Below are positions 20,807 through 32,873 of a DNA stretch of 64,000 nucleotides, piece by piece; positions within the stretch are counted from its first letter, which is position 1, and every line of letters begins with the position of its first letter. The stretch is from positions 2,268,442 to 2,332,441 of the forward strand of contig NW_020194619.1 of NCBI RefSeq assembly GCF_002865645.1, written 5' to 3'. Below the pieces are notes generated by a model, which did not search any database, was not told the origin of the DNA, and saw only the letters and a program-made list of their open reading frames with translations. The translations under genes and the position numbers were made by a program. Source of the stretch: Hyaloscypha bicolor E (Eukaryota > Ascomycota > Leotiomycetes > Helotiales > Hyaloscyphaceae).

Positions 20807-21116
20807 TCCCTTCGTCCGGTGAGACATTGTCACATTAGCGGCCGCACATGAATATCCCTAATTCGGCCAGAACATAATCCGAATTAGGGATAAAGGATAA
20901 CCTCGATATAAGAATACCCGGGATAAGGATATCCTCGTTTTTGAGGATACATCTGCTAGCCCCGCAGGGATTACTTTTGCTGTGTACCACACCTAGTTAT
21001 AAGGATACCTCGCATTATCCTTAGTTTTTTTGGGACAATTTCGGTATCCTTATATCGAGGTTACACTGTATTCATGTGCGGCTGCTAATGTGGCAATGTC
21101 TCACCGGACGAAGGGA
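20807..21116. mobile_element. MITE with 47-bp TIRs and TA target duplication
   Basis: The terminal inverted repeats 20807-20853 and 21070-21116 match at 45 of 47 positions by my reading (outer end TCCCTTCGTCCGGTGAGACA). TA lies directly outside both ends (20805-20806 and 21117-21118), as for Tc1/mariner/pogo-type insertion. A second inverted pair lies inside: AACCTCGATATAAGAATAC at about 20900 and, reversed, AACCTCGATATAAGGATAC ending near 21064. The right one begins CAGTGTAACCTCGATATAA, resembling pogo-type termini, so a smaller element may be nested. There is no coding capacity. Confidence 0.85.
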
Positions 21117-21118
21117 TA

Positions 21119-22497
21119 GTAGGGACAGCTTAAATAAGCGAGGACATATCGAGCAATAGCTTAAGTAATAGTAGCGATTAGCTAAATAAACAAGCATATG
21201 CAGAGTTTGATAGTAGGGGATGGCTTAAGTGATAGTAAGAAACAACTAAAACCTTATGATGGTGACTCGGTCCAGGTGCCGTAAGCACTAACATGTTCAC
21301 GTCAGAGTTCCCCGCAGACAGCGTTAAGTAGAGCTTCTTTAATTCGAAGAGGAAGGAGGAATCTTGACGAACGTAAGTTTTGGGAAGACAACGGAGTTGG
21401 ATACCCGGGGCTTGGCTTGGCGAGGAAAGGGGGTAGTCGCTAAATGTCCGCATCCGGAATACTGTTGGTCGTGCTAACTTCATCACCGAGTTCCCCACAA
21501 TTTAGCAGTAGTGCTGTGCAATTGCCGGTGGCAATCTCATGCTATTGAATCTAGCCCAGCATTGAGGTAGGAAGCAAAGAGTCGCCCACTTACAGCCCGT
21601 ATACAAGAGTAAATTTCCGACCAAGTACTGTAGATTAGGATCCAAGATGTACCGCTTTTCCTTCTTGTTGCTATTGTAACAGGCTATCCAAATCAAACAT
21701 CGTTACAACTGCCTCAAGTAGCCAGGTCAAGTTGTTGACAGACGAGATGTGTGTCAGTATCCACTGCAGTACGAACATGACCACGAAAATTGTTGTCCTG
21801 GTGGTCTGCAAGATGTCGCTAACCAGCACTTATCCAAGAGTTTTCTAACATGGACAATAGTTTGAAATGAGGGGCGATGAGGAGACTATTCGAATACCTG
21901 GGAATAGAAAATAGGATGCGGATGAATACCTGGCAAATCTTTTGGTATTGGATAGGAAGTTAGCTCAGCGGGTTTGTTGAACTGGTACACTAGCCTGGTT
22001 AGCCTACTATTCCTTCCAGCACCAGGTTTCAACCACTAATTTAGTCTTCTCCACTCTCAATTGTAATGTATCACTTGCGGAGCTTATTAAACGCTCACTA
22101 GTATATAGTCATATGTTTTATTAGCTGATTTAAATTATCGGAGAACACGTGCTTGGAACACCCATTTCGCCGAAGGCTAATGGGGGCAAGAACAAGGCTT
22201 TGGACTCCTTCCTCTCTCTTTTCAGAACTCCTTCTGCCTGTGCATTAGTTATTTAAGCCCCGTCAACTATTGATATTATCGTCTTTGCGCCTCCATATTG
22301 CTCCGGCGCAATAGGGTTACCGTGTCTTACTTCTAAAGCTGATAGAAGGAAGGAACTATTGTTATTACCGGGGTTTCTAAGGCAGGGTTGATTTGAAGTA
22401 TGATGTTTAAATTACGTATCATTTAATTCTGGGAATTGGTGTTAAAATACTGTGAAATCCGAAAATCCGAAATCCGCCGTTACTTGCTCCAGAATCC
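21119..22497. other. Gene-free interval with scattered repeats
   Basis: Small open frames (for example 21178-21498 and 21502-21696, minus) have no recognisable content. AGCTTAAGTAATAGTAG and GGCTTAAGTGATAGTAAG near 21161 and 21224 are imperfect direct repeats. Around 21958-22035 there are A-box-like (TTAGCTCAGCGGG) and weak B-box-like (GGTTTCAACC) strings without a foldable tRNA. Confidence 0.4.
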
Positions 22498-25012
22498 TCA
22501 TGGCGTGGGATTGGAAGGTTTCAGGCTGTGTCCAATTTCCTCTTCGCTTTTACTGCCTCCATTGCTACTTGCAGGCTTTTCCAATCCGGTGGTTCCACTT
22601 ATTTCCTGAGCACCAGAATCGAGTTTACTACCTGACTTGATCAAGTCGGGTAGATGCTCTCGAATGAAAGACATTACTTCGTGTCGGCATCTCTCCTCAT
22701 GTCTGAAGAATCGACCAGGAGCCTGAACAATTAATAAGAAGGATGCTGCACCTGATAATGGGACTGAAGCATACCCATTCTTTTCTCTTGAAGTCAACCC
22801 GAATGCCTTTCTCTTCCAAGTCCTCAGACTTTATTGGCACAACGCTGATCTCCGGCAGTTGATGATACCGGAAGATTTCACGCTTCTCGTCATTTCTCCA
22901 AAGATCCCGAAGTTCCTCCTGCTGGAACTTGCGAATCGCTTCTTTATGGCATTTATCTACTTTGTCCTCCGAATGAAGCACAATACTCTTGACGAAGTAC
23001 GTTGATGTCCTCGACAAATTCTCGATATATCCGGTACATATTTCGGTATGTGGAATATGGACCGTCTTTCCGGTGTCCGCACACGTAAAGGCTGTTTTTA
23101 GTAAACGGATTTCATCAACAATGAGCTTCAGATCTTTCTCTTTGCCCCAGATAACCCAATCACCAACATCATACGGATGCTGTGAGAAGACAAAAACACA
23201 AGCATCTGTGAACGACTTGACTGGGCCCTGTAGGGCAAAACTGAGGCCCGCAAACGTCGCCCAAACTGGAGCAAGATAAGAGCCCGGGTTCTTGACAAAA
23301 AACAAAACTCGATTAAGTCAATATGCTGTCATACAGAGTGAAGTATGAGACGTACCATATATAAGGGCAGCTGGCGCCAATAGAGCAATAGACAAGACAA
23401 GGTTAAGTTCGCGGATAACCATCATCAAATTCTTTTGGCCTGATATTACTTCTTTGAGAGACTCGCCTACATCCTCAACCAGCCAATGAAGTTCTTCAAA
23501 ACTGGCGAAACCGTCTCTGTTTCTATCCAGGACGCCCCACAACTGATCGAAGGATTCAAAGTGGGCGATGGCTTTAGAAGTGAATTGTTCATGAGCCCCA
23601 GAAAGAAGCTTACGGACATAGAGGGCAACTTGGCGTCTGCACCAACCACCCCCAGCAATCGTCTGGCAGGAGCCTCCGCATTCACACGAATTGTTACACA
23701 GTCCACCCCGAGCTGGGGTCTTAGAGAGGGAGGCGGCTTCGCGTTTGAACAATTTAGCTTCAGTCTTGCTTTTCGGCTGGGAGACAATTTTATCTTTGGA
23801 TGACACCTCTTGGGCTGGGGTGTTCGAGTGAGAATCAACCGTGCATCTACATGATCGAACTCGCTCATGGATGCAGTCAGGCAGGGGGTGGCAGAAGTCG
23901 CGGGACGGGCGCTTCTTGAAAAAGCTTTTGAACGAATTCCGCCTTTTGGACCACCCTCGCTGGGTCTCGGCTTTTATCGACGGTCTTTCTGCGGACGGGT
24001 CCTCAAGGTCGCATTTCGTCATTAGACTTTTGATGTACTGTGCCACCATCCAATAGCCCGTTTTGGTGCCGTATCCCGTACAGAGATCGAGGAGGTTCAT
24101 CTGCACCAAGCGGGTCCATTTAGAATCAGGATCTTCAAAATGTATGTCCTCGATATCGTCTTGCCCAGGCTGGTCTTCCTCAGATTCAATCTTTCTCTGC
24201 TTCTCGGGATTGTACCATCTTCTCATCAAAAACAAGAACCCCAGAAAATCCCCTACCCACTTCTGGTGTAGGTAGTCGAGTATAGAAGAAGGCTTGCGTG
24301 ACTCAAAGGCCAACAGCTCTAGCGCAGAGATAATATTTTGAAGTGTCTTCAACCTAGGGTGAAGAAATTCGATAGCCGCCCGCAGGAAAAGTAGTTCGAG
24401 CAAAAGGTCTTTAACAAAATAGACGAAGTCAACAACTAATGCTGCGAGCATGACTTTCTGGAAGGTATGGACCCAGCCAGTGGTGCAGTGGTGATGATCG
24501 ACGCGGCATAAAAGTGGCACAGTTGACCAGCATATAAATCCCCAGGCCAAGAGCATTGTGGAATGCCTGATATCGACAAAAAAGGTGTTGTAGTTTTCTC
24601 CCTCGTCAAACAACAGATTGCATACAGTAAACCAAAAATAAGAGAGGGCCCATGCAAAGAGATAAGAGGCCAAAAGGCCAGCCCATGATACGGCAAGCCA
24701 GCAAAACAATCCGAAGAGGCGGACGTTTTGAATTTGAACGGTTCGAAATCTTGTTGCGCTCAATGCTAGAGGGATAGCGAGAATGACAGCCCCCCAGAAC
24801 CACCAGAAAACAAACTTTCGTTTGGCATGCGAGAGCAAGTCGAAAAAGTTGTAGCCCCCCTCCTCAGTGTAATCCTCTCTATCATTGCCACTCGCGCCCT
24901 TTTCCGGATCCGGGTGTGGGTTTTCTTTGATATTTACTGTAGTTCCCTTGTTTGAGTCCTTAGGAGCAGATGAGGAGTCATGTTGACTTTCACCTGTCCC
25001 AAGCGGCGTCAT
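22498..25012 (-). CDS. EF-hand MscS-type mechanosensitive channel (Msy1/Msy2-like)
   Basis: Exons are 25012..23356, 23307..22775 and 22722..22498, giving 804 aa. After a hydrophilic N-terminus, about five hydrophobic segments lie between residues 65 and 250, followed by a long cytosolic stretch with a Cys-rich patch (SCECGGSCQ). One canonical EF-hand loop, DRNRDGFASFEE, is at about residue 500. The pore-lining helix and MscS beta domain follow, with FALQGPVKSFTDACVF and HPYDVGDWVIW. The layout (TM bundle, single EF-hand, MscS domain) is that of fission-yeast Msy1/Msy2 and Aspergillus homologues, ER-membrane channels that limit calcium rise during hypo-osmotic shock. The C-terminal tail is short. 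All three junctions keep frame; intron sizes are 48 and 52 nt. Confidence 0.92.
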
Positions 25013-26330
25013 GGTGAGATCCTAAATTTCGAGTAGCCCCGTTGAGGCCCAATTGGAGTGACCAGACTGGATCTATCGATCGGAAGGGGTGCAGATCTGA
25101 AAATGTATAAACGAATAATACTGCAGAATTGGCGATACTTAAAAAAGTGCGTCGGAGCTGATATTCCGCATAATGCAAGTTGTGCAGTAGTGAAGGTGCA
25201 CAAACTGCGGACTCATCATTGCTTGAACATGAGAGAGATTACCGACAAGCACTTATAGCTTGGGAATAGGTGTGGCAAATAATTCACACAGTGGGAATTT
25301 AGTTTTTAGGGTGCGATGCAGGGTAACTGTTACGCTACTCGGTGTCTGAACATGGAAAAACAAAATATTTCAGGCGCATTGAGACGGATGTCCAGACCAC
25401 ACCATACAAGGCCGCCACTTTATTACATTGCCCTATGGGTCAAGGCCAACTGTTCCTTCAGCTCTCCAAAGAAAGCCACGCCGTATACCGTACACCGTCC
25501 ATTGCTGGGAGTGGCTTTTTGATGCCCAATAGAAAGAAAGCATCTGAAGCTACTAGCCTCGATGCAATGCAGCGAAATTGATGCCGTGGCGGTTCGCCCA
25601 GTCAGCCCCAGTGAAATGATAAGAAATCAGCGGCACACCGCACGAATAGAGGCTGGGGGGCTTGCATTGAGCGGTCAAATCTCCAATCCCGAGCCTGGAA
25701 ATGACATTCTAGGTCATATTATACTCCTACACAGTCAAGAAATCATAGGTAGCTCAGCTACTGAGTGCGTTCCCTCCTCTCAGCTTTCAAAGCGCAATGG
25801 AGCGACATTTGATCTCGATGCCCCTAAGCGAGGAAAGGCGTAATATTAGAAGAGGCGTACGTATCCTGGGTGTCTCATTGTTACACGACTAGTGCGATAT
25901 TAAGAGGGAAACTAACTTGATTTCACTATAACTCGTAGAATATTTCCTAAGTTAAAAGAACAATTATGCAGTAGTACCAGCAGGTGTGATTTATCGCACG
26001 CCTGATATCACCATCTTGTGGCCCGGGACCCGCTACTACACTTCATTCTCAACACTTCAATAGTTTAACAGCTTCCTGCGATAAGACTCTTTTTCTTGAT
26101 TCAAAATCATTTATCCACAGCAAGTAATCGCACTGATCTGAGCGTTATCATGGTGAATTAGATTATGCTTAAGATTATTTAAAGTGTTCTGTCTTCTCTG
26201 TCAAATAAGCGAACTACTATCCACCCCGATATAATACTCTGCATATAACTCAATATCCAATGAAAGGAATTATGAAATAAAAGAGATAACATATATCTAT
26301 ACTCGACACTTTCCCCTCCCCTTTAGAATC
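25013..26330. other. Intergenic region upstream of channel gene
   Basis: About 1.3 kb between the channel start and the stop of the metalloreductase gene, both leftward. Short forward open frames (25316-25522, 25562-25843) have no recognisable features. I see no repeats of note. Confidence 0.45.
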
Positions 26331-28450
26331 TCACCACCCAAAACTCTCAGCATGCAAGTAAATGCTTCCGCCCTTCCCCTCAAGACCCGCAACAACCCGT
26401 CTCGTTTCAGCCGTCAACTCAACGGGACCACAAACCGCGACCCCTATTTCTCCATCCGCCTTACCTTGCGCCTCCTTTATAATTCCTTTCAGGTCCGGTC
26501 TCCCGCTCTGTATCGTCGTCACTGAACACCTACTAGCATAATATGGAAGCTCCAGTCTTGGCGTCTCTTCCACCGCCTCGTTGGTTCTCTCTTGAGTTTT
26601 GACTTGTTCGGCAAGAGGGTTTGATTTAGTGTCGGGAGGCAGTTTAGGAAATGGTGAGATGCAAGAACACTCCTCATTCCCTTTTTCACAGTGACATGCT
26701 TCTGCTGAAGACGGTTTTCCCTCATCAACCTCAGCGAATTCCTCATCCGCAGTAACAAAAATTCTGACTCCCAACTCAATACCAGCCTTTTGCAACTCAC
26801 CACCTGCATGTTTCAACTCAGAGTCTATCCAAGAAGTACAGGCTGAAGTTTTGACCGCCCAGATAAATGTCACATGTTTCACAGCGGGTTTCTGCTTCTC
26901 GGCTCGCCAGGCGAGGTCAAGCAAAACAGGTAACGTGAACGTCACACCTGTTGAGCCTGCGATTAGGAGAACGGAATTGTAAGATGCGAAGTCAAGCTGT
27001 GTGCCACCGTAGGGGCCGTCAATTAACACGAGATGAGTGGATTTGGAATCCTGGGGTGACTCAGATGAAGCTGAGCCTCCATGGAGAGAAATAGTACTCT
27101 CATTCGCATGAATGCGGCTCGTAAATCCACGGTGTGCTCTGAGAATGAAAACAAGTTTCCCTTCATGAGAAGATGGGATGGAAGCTACTGTCGCGGGATG
27201 ACTCTGTCCCAACCCAAACCTTGGCAAAGAAAGCAGGACAAAAGAGCCTGGGCTCCAGTTCTTCAATTGTCTCGTGCTTACAATAACCTTAGTGACACCG
27301 CCATTTAACTGGATCAGTGTTGCTCTTCCTGGACGTAGGTTGTTGTATGCATAGCGTAGAGTTCGGAGAGTTCGTTCGAACAGGTATATACCGATGGGAA
27401 TCCAGACGTAGATCCGAGAGAAGAGGGCTGTGGATGGGAGATGAAGCATGATGCAGATAATGAGGCCAAAGAATGTGAGGATGTGTTGGATAACGAAGAA
27501 TTCGTACCAGAGGTTGCGGATTGGAGCGAGGGTGGAGAGGTTTAACCAGAGGAGGAAAGCGTAGGCTTTGATTCCTATTTATCTTTAGTAAGATTGTTTG
27601 GTCCACAAGTTGGGAAAGAGGGTGATATACCGGTCGGAGGGCAGGTATCAGTGTTCCACTCTAGTTGTAGCAAGCCAAGACTATTCCACAAAGCCTGTTG
27701 GTAGCCCATGTGTAGCGTAGCTGTGAGGAGCATCGTTCTTGCAACCCATCGATGAAGAACATTTAGACGCTCATAGCCAACTCCCGTGATGAGTCCGATG
27801 ATGTTGACTTTCCCAGATAGGAGAATCAACAGCGGGAGTTGGGTTATTGTGAGCCAGCCGGCACGGACACCGATAGCTTGACGATGCTGATCACCCGGGA
27901 TATCTTGGTTGACGAATTCGAGAGTAAGGACGAAGGCTAGATAGATGAAGAGGAGGACGATAATGCCGAGAGGAGGAACCTTGAGTAGATTGGAATGGCG
28001 GGTTGGCGAGATTTGGGGATAGATGAGTTTTCGAAAGGCGGAGGTGATGGCATCGAGCATTCGGCCGCAACAACGTGGAGGAGTTGCTTGTTTGACTCTG
28101 CTGGCGGCGGCCGATCTCATTCTGTAGACTCCTATGAGAGGTGGAAACTTTTCAGACTTTTGTCAGACTTACCTTGAGCGAGATCTAAGACGCACGGCCA
28201 TGTTCAGGAGAGCTGTGAGACCAATAACCACAATGACGCCGTACCAATACCTCCTCGCATAAAAGTTTGCAATGACTTGAAGCTCTGTATCGTCAAGTAT
28301 CGTCATCAACAAATCCATTCGAGGGTCTGTGCCATTCGACATGTCCATTCCGCCAGTGGGAGAACCATCTGCAGCGCTTGCGGAACTCGAAGGCATCGAA
28401 TCGGTCATTGTCATGCCTGGCATGGTAGAAGACATGCTTGACATATCCAT
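26331..28450 (-). CDS. Ferric/cupric metalloreductase with Met-rich extracellular N-terminus
   Basis: Exons are 28450..28173, 28121..27631 and 27574..26331, giving 670 aa. The N-terminus (about residues 1-45) is a methionine cluster (MDMSSMSSTMPGMTMT, GGMDMSNG) of Mets-motif type, followed by a TM segment (about 72-88). The ferric-reductase membrane domain carries the paired haem histidines, in VLHRWVARTM...TLHMGY and FFVIQHIL...IMLHLP. The cytosolic part has a flavin-binding HPATVASIP and an NADP-binding VLLIAGSTGVTF, ending CGPVELTAETR. It should move electrons from NADPH through FAD and haem to extracellular Fe(III) or Cu(II). A cytosolic Cys/Glu-rich insert (CHCEKGNEECSC) near residue 540 is unusual. 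The start at 28450 is chosen because the Mets cluster begins there. It is divergent from the gene at 29167. Confidence 0.93.
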
Positions 28451-29166
28451 TTCGGCTTCAATTTTCTCTGGTTTTCGGAAGGAATGACTTTTAGTAATAT
28501 ATCGTTGCTGGATAAGAGGGAAGAACTCGAGCACAGACTCGAGAGCCGTGGCAGAGCTGTCATCAAACAAACGCTAATAAAAGCGACAAACGGCAGTAGA
28601 TTACAAGGATCTAATGGGGTATTCGACAAGGCATCTTATACGGCACAACCACAAGTCGGACATCGGGGAGTAGCGTAGTGTCGGTAGCCATCCGGACATG
28701 CACTGCCATCGTGCTTGACTCGAGAGCCTTACGTTTCTGCCATGTGATCCCCACTACCGATTTTCCAAATCCTGATTCAAAACTTCGCAGCAGAAGAGAC
28801 AAGACGCGCAATACCATCCTTTCAGCTTTGAAAAGTCGGCAGTGCAAAGCCATGTCCGACCGATATACACGTAAAGCAATATGCGGGGTAACATTGGGTG
28901 CTGCGTCGCCTGCGTGTTTGACTTGGATCTGCCAGATTAGCCAGCCGCAACCTTGCGGTGACATGTGGCTACCCGAGGGAGCCTAGCGATCGGAGGAGAA
29001 TGGCCGTCTTATTGATAGGGGAGTGTTGTACAATAACGGAAATGACGCAGGGCTCTCGTCTAATATATTTGATTTGTCGTTTGTCGAAAACGTTTTAAAC
29101 GGAGAAGGATGCCAGAGAAAAGCCCCCTCCAAAAACTGCAGAATCATCTCTCCAGACACTTCAAAA
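28451..29166. promoter_or_regulatory. Shared divergent promoter region of reductase and SURNod19-like genes
   Basis: 716 bp separate the two divergent start codons and hold no supportable gene. A TGGATAAGA string (GATA-type core) is at about 28508, near the reductase start; GATA factors of the SreA type control fungal iron genes, but one core is weak evidence. No clear copper-response element was recognised by eye. Confidence 0.4.
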
Positions 29167-30529
29167 ATGTTGGGTTCTAGGCTCCAGATCTTGGTTCTTT
29201 TGTGCGTACTGTCTATTGCAAATGCAACTGGACTTCAGAAGTATCATCGTGAAGAGCAAATATCGAATATTTTGAGGGCAAGAAAGGGTAAGAGAGTCCT
29301 GCTGTGCCAAATCCACAAAGTATTTAGAGCTGATGATCATTTAGATCCACCCAGCCCTCCGATCAACTCAACCATCACAACACTTGCACCTCAATTCTTC
29401 ACCGACCAAGGCTCCAAAAGGGTGAAGGTCACTTACGGACCATTCGTCGTACCATCGATGGACATCAACAATGGCATGCAAAACTTCGAGTTTGCAAGCG
29501 TCAAGTTTGGATGCAAAAATTGCACCGTCACCTACATGGAGGCTGGACTTGAGTATCCCAATGGGACATACGCAAATGCCAATACTAGCCTGTGGCTGCA
29601 CCATATCGTCCTGTACAACTTGAACAATTTGGACACCGTTTGTGGGACTGAGGAGTTTGGAGAACGTTTCTTTGCTTCTGGAAACGAGCGCTCTCCGGTC
29701 AACATCTGTATCAATGGGTGAGCATTGCACCTAACCACCTCGAAAGTTGCAGGACTGACTTGACCATAGAACCGACAAGGCGGGCTACTATGTTGGACCG
29801 AATGACACAATTGCATTCCTGACGGAACTCATGAATACGGCCATGATGAACCAAACAGCCATCGTTACCATAACTTATGAGTATCTCCCTGGTCTGCCCA
29901 GTAACTTCCACAAAGTGACTCCAATATGGTTGGACATCACTGGCTGCGGAGGCTCAGAGGCACCAGCAAAGAACGACACTGCATTTCAATACACTTCTCC
30001 TGTTTGGACAGCCAACGCAACTGGCCGAGTTACATCCGCAATCGGGCATCTCCACGATGGTGGAGTTCACCTCGACATCACGAAAAACAACAGCACGATG
30101 TGCGACTGCGCAGCAGCATACGGCCAGAACCCAGGCTACGTGGATCCATCGGGTATGAGCATGCCAGGAATGCCCATGATGAACATGGGGATGCACATCT
30201 CCTCGCTCTCCGAATGCTCCACTGGACAGATCAACCTGGGCGATAATTTGACTGTGACGGCATTCTATAACACCACAGAATACATGCCCATGACGAATAC
30301 CGATGGCTCGCTGGCGCCGATCATGGGTATTGCGCTGCTGTATTTGGCGCAGAATGAAACGTACACCAGCACCTCGACCAGTAAACCCTCCACATCGATA
30401 CCCACGGGATCAGGATCTGGATCAGGAGTCTCGAGTTCCAGCTCTCATGCCGCTGCTGCGATGATCACCAGTGGCCCCGTTTTGGTAGCGGGCGCAATGG
30501 GTGCCATGGTGGCGTTTGGCTTCGCCTGA
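29167..30529 (+). CDS. Secreted SURNod19-like (PHM-type copper fold) Met-rich probable GPI protein
   Basis: Proposed exons are 29167..29287, 29345..29717 and 29770..30529. A signal peptide (LQILVLLCVLSIANA) opens the protein. The body has GPFVVPSMD, LHHIVLYN and AIGHLHDGGVHLDI, matching the fungal branch of stress-up-regulated Nod19 (SURNod19) proteins, whose His pairs resemble the Cu ligands of peptidylglycine monooxygenase (HH and H-x-H). A methionine cluster, MSMPGMPMMNMGMHISS, precedes the usual final ligand area. The C-terminus is Ser/Gly-rich and ends in a hydrophobic tail (VLVAGAMGAMVAFGFA), suggesting a GPI anchor. Many N-glycosylation sequons are present. The first intron (57 nt, GTAAGA...TTTAG) is a multiple of three and could be retained without a stop. 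Function is not known; copper binding is inference. Confidence 0.75.
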
Positions 30530-31656
30530 CAGTTGATGTAGGCATCGTGGATATAGAGTTGGCTTCGGTTAGAGTGGGCAGTCTTTCTGAACGAGACGCC
30601 GAATGAGAAGTCGGGGTGACAGAGGCCGTGTATTCGTAACTTTAATAATATGCATAATTATTCTTGCTTTTGCCTTTCTCCCTTCCGTGTGCCAACCATG
30701 CGGTATCTGGGATTGATGCCTGTGGATGTGATTGGGATTTGGCTGTTCGTATTGAGACCTTGTGGCTCGGGTGGAAAAGATGACCCGAGTTGAATGCCGG
30801 ACTGGGGAAGCGCGCCCGAGGAGTGCAGAAGGCGCAGTCTCCATTCAGGCTGTGCACGTATCGTGACCTGTTAGATCTGTGAATGTTAATCCTGTTTGTG
30901 TAACGAGAGATGGACGTGGACTCTCGGACAGAGACGCAAGCTGTGTCGTCACCGGCTCCTCCAGATGCAAAATTTCAATCTCGAGCTAGCAGCGGATCAG
31001 GAAATGTGAGGCAGTTTTCCGATGTGCAACAGGAGTCTGTTTGCGAAGAATTAGTTCGGAGTCTGTGGTTCAGGCAACATGACAGCTCAAGTCGGGCGGC
31101 GACAACGAAAAGTTGAAAATCACGCGGGGAGGACGCGTCGCCGTCTCGCAAAAGTCACGAGACTTCAAACGAGGCAGAGTCACTTTAGACTCTCCATTCA
31201 GCAACTAGTATTATTTCCTTCCAATTTGTCGAAGAAGCCGTTTCTCTCTCTTTGGTGGTAAGGCAAAGTGATGTGGTGAAGTTATCGGAGCTAGTATAAG
31301 ATTTTTGAATGGCCACAAGCTTCTTTACTACAGCATTCGCAGGCATAGACTTGTGTATATTAGGCGGGCTAGGACCTAATTCGTCGGCATAGACAGACAG
31401 ACTTGTTGGCATATCATTTATCCAAGCTTGATTGTGTTGTGCAATTATTGGTACTGTAAGCGAAAATGAGGCTTCGGTGTACTAGAGGCTTGGAACATTC
31501 TAGTTTTGGCTCTTTCATCGTCCAACGAGGTTTTCTAATAAGTCAAGAATAATCGTATCCCCTTAGGCGAATCAATATTTGTTATTTAGCGTTCGGACCC
31601 AAAAGTCATTACCCGTACATCGATCGCACGTTCTACAAGGCGTCCAGTCGCCTCTG
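30530..31656. other. Gene-free interval
   Basis: No supportable gene; short open frames on both strands (for example 30569-30857 minus and 30910-31261 plus) lack recognisable features. The right part is AT-rich and borders the nested elements. Confidence 0.4.
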
Positions 31657-32873
31657 TTCTAGTTTACTCATTAATCATCTCACTAATCAATAATATAGTC
31701 CAATATGATCTCAGTAATCAATTAGACGCTGTTTACGGTTGAGACGTCACATTAATCGTTAAGACGATATGATCTTCAGGATCTTCTACGAGTAGAACGT
31801 TACAGGGTATTAGCCCTGTAATCTTAGCGAGCGAGACGCCGCCAGAGCCTATAATTATAGTATATAAAGCCCTAGAATAATAATGGGAGTATAGAGAGTG
31901 CAGTTTAGTAAGCGTAGTAAGTTTAAGTCCCGTCTGTCTTTATTAATCGATTTGTCCGAACTAACGGTTAAATCGATTAGATTACGAAAACGGAAGGGGC
32001 TTTATTAGTGAGTACTCCGTATATACAGTACGAATATTGCGGCATAAAGTCATGCGACTTCAGCGTATGTGCCCTGTACGATGTACAGCTGGTATGTTTT
32101 GGCCCCTGTCGACAGGGGGGGTGCAACTTCAACACCACACAACTCTTGTAGTTTTGGACGAAAAATAATTATAAAAACACGTATATGATTCTTAAGACTA
32201 GGTAAATGTATGGATACATGTTTCTCAGAAATTTTTAATTGTTGTGGTGGCATTGCTAGGAAGAGCTGCCGACCCCTGCAAAAAACAGGGACTAAAACAT
32301 ACCAGCTGTAATTTACCTCCGTAGTGGCTGTGGCTATAGCGCCACGCTGTTGGCCCAGTGACTATAGCGCTCAGACGCTGGAACTTAGAGGTCTTATAGG
32401 GCCCTTTAGCGATCAAGCCCCTATACTTGCAGGGGTATACCCTAGAATTGTCTTTCAATCCCTGAAACCCCTTACAGGGCCTAAGCCTATGGCTTAATAA
32501 ACCTCGCTTTTACAGGGGCAGGTAGCATAATTTAGGTACGGACCCACTAAGCTACAGGTGCTTCCAGGGCACTTTAGCGGTGGTGGCGTTACAGGCTAGT
32601 TTCACTGATTACAGCGTGTGATTGGTAGCTGAGACATTATGTGCCCTGTAGTCGCATTACTTTATGCCGCAATATTCGTAGCGAGTTAACGGGAGGAAGG
32701 CGGGGTGCTGCCCACCATAAGCACAGGCCTGGTGCGCTGTCACACCTCACTGTTTCACGATCTGAAGACCATTTCGTCTCAATGATAAATGAACCATCTT
32801 AGCAGTAAACAGCGTCTAGTTGATCAATAAGACATCTTACTGATTAATGAGACAATTGACTAGTAAACCAGAA
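31657..32873. mobile_element. Outer TIR element, split by an inner MITE
   Basis: The left end (about 31657-31740: TTCTAGTTTACT ... CTCATTAATC ... TTAGACGCTGTTTAC) is matched by the reversed right end (about 32790-32873: TTCTGGTTTACT ... TCTCATTAATC ... CTAGACGCTGTTTAC). The arms are about 80 bp with many mismatches, so this is an old copy. Inside it, 32031-32678 is a separate TA-flanked element. No transposase frame is recognisable and no clear target duplication was found at the outer ends. Confidence 0.6.
32031..32678. mobile_element. TA-flanked MITE, CGGCATAAAGT family (copy 1)
   Basis: The tips CGAATATTGCGGCATAAAGT (left) and its inverted copy (right) are identical over 20 bp, then continue with ATGCGACT and GTGCCCTGTA. 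TA lies outside both ends (32029-32030 and 32679-32680). The element is 648 bp and carries several CCCTGTA/TACAGGG subterminal motifs. The tip and motifs match the element at 43710-44482. There is no coding capacity. Confidence 0.8.

Noticed and set aside
21958..22035. tRNA-like string (A-box TTAGCTCAGCGGG and a weak B-box)
   Set aside because: No acceptor or T stem can be paired; at most a tRNA-derived relic.
22160..22370. Possible retroelement fragment (GCCGAAGGCTAATGGGGGC)
   Set aside because: No frame or motif could be recovered, so it cannot be supported.
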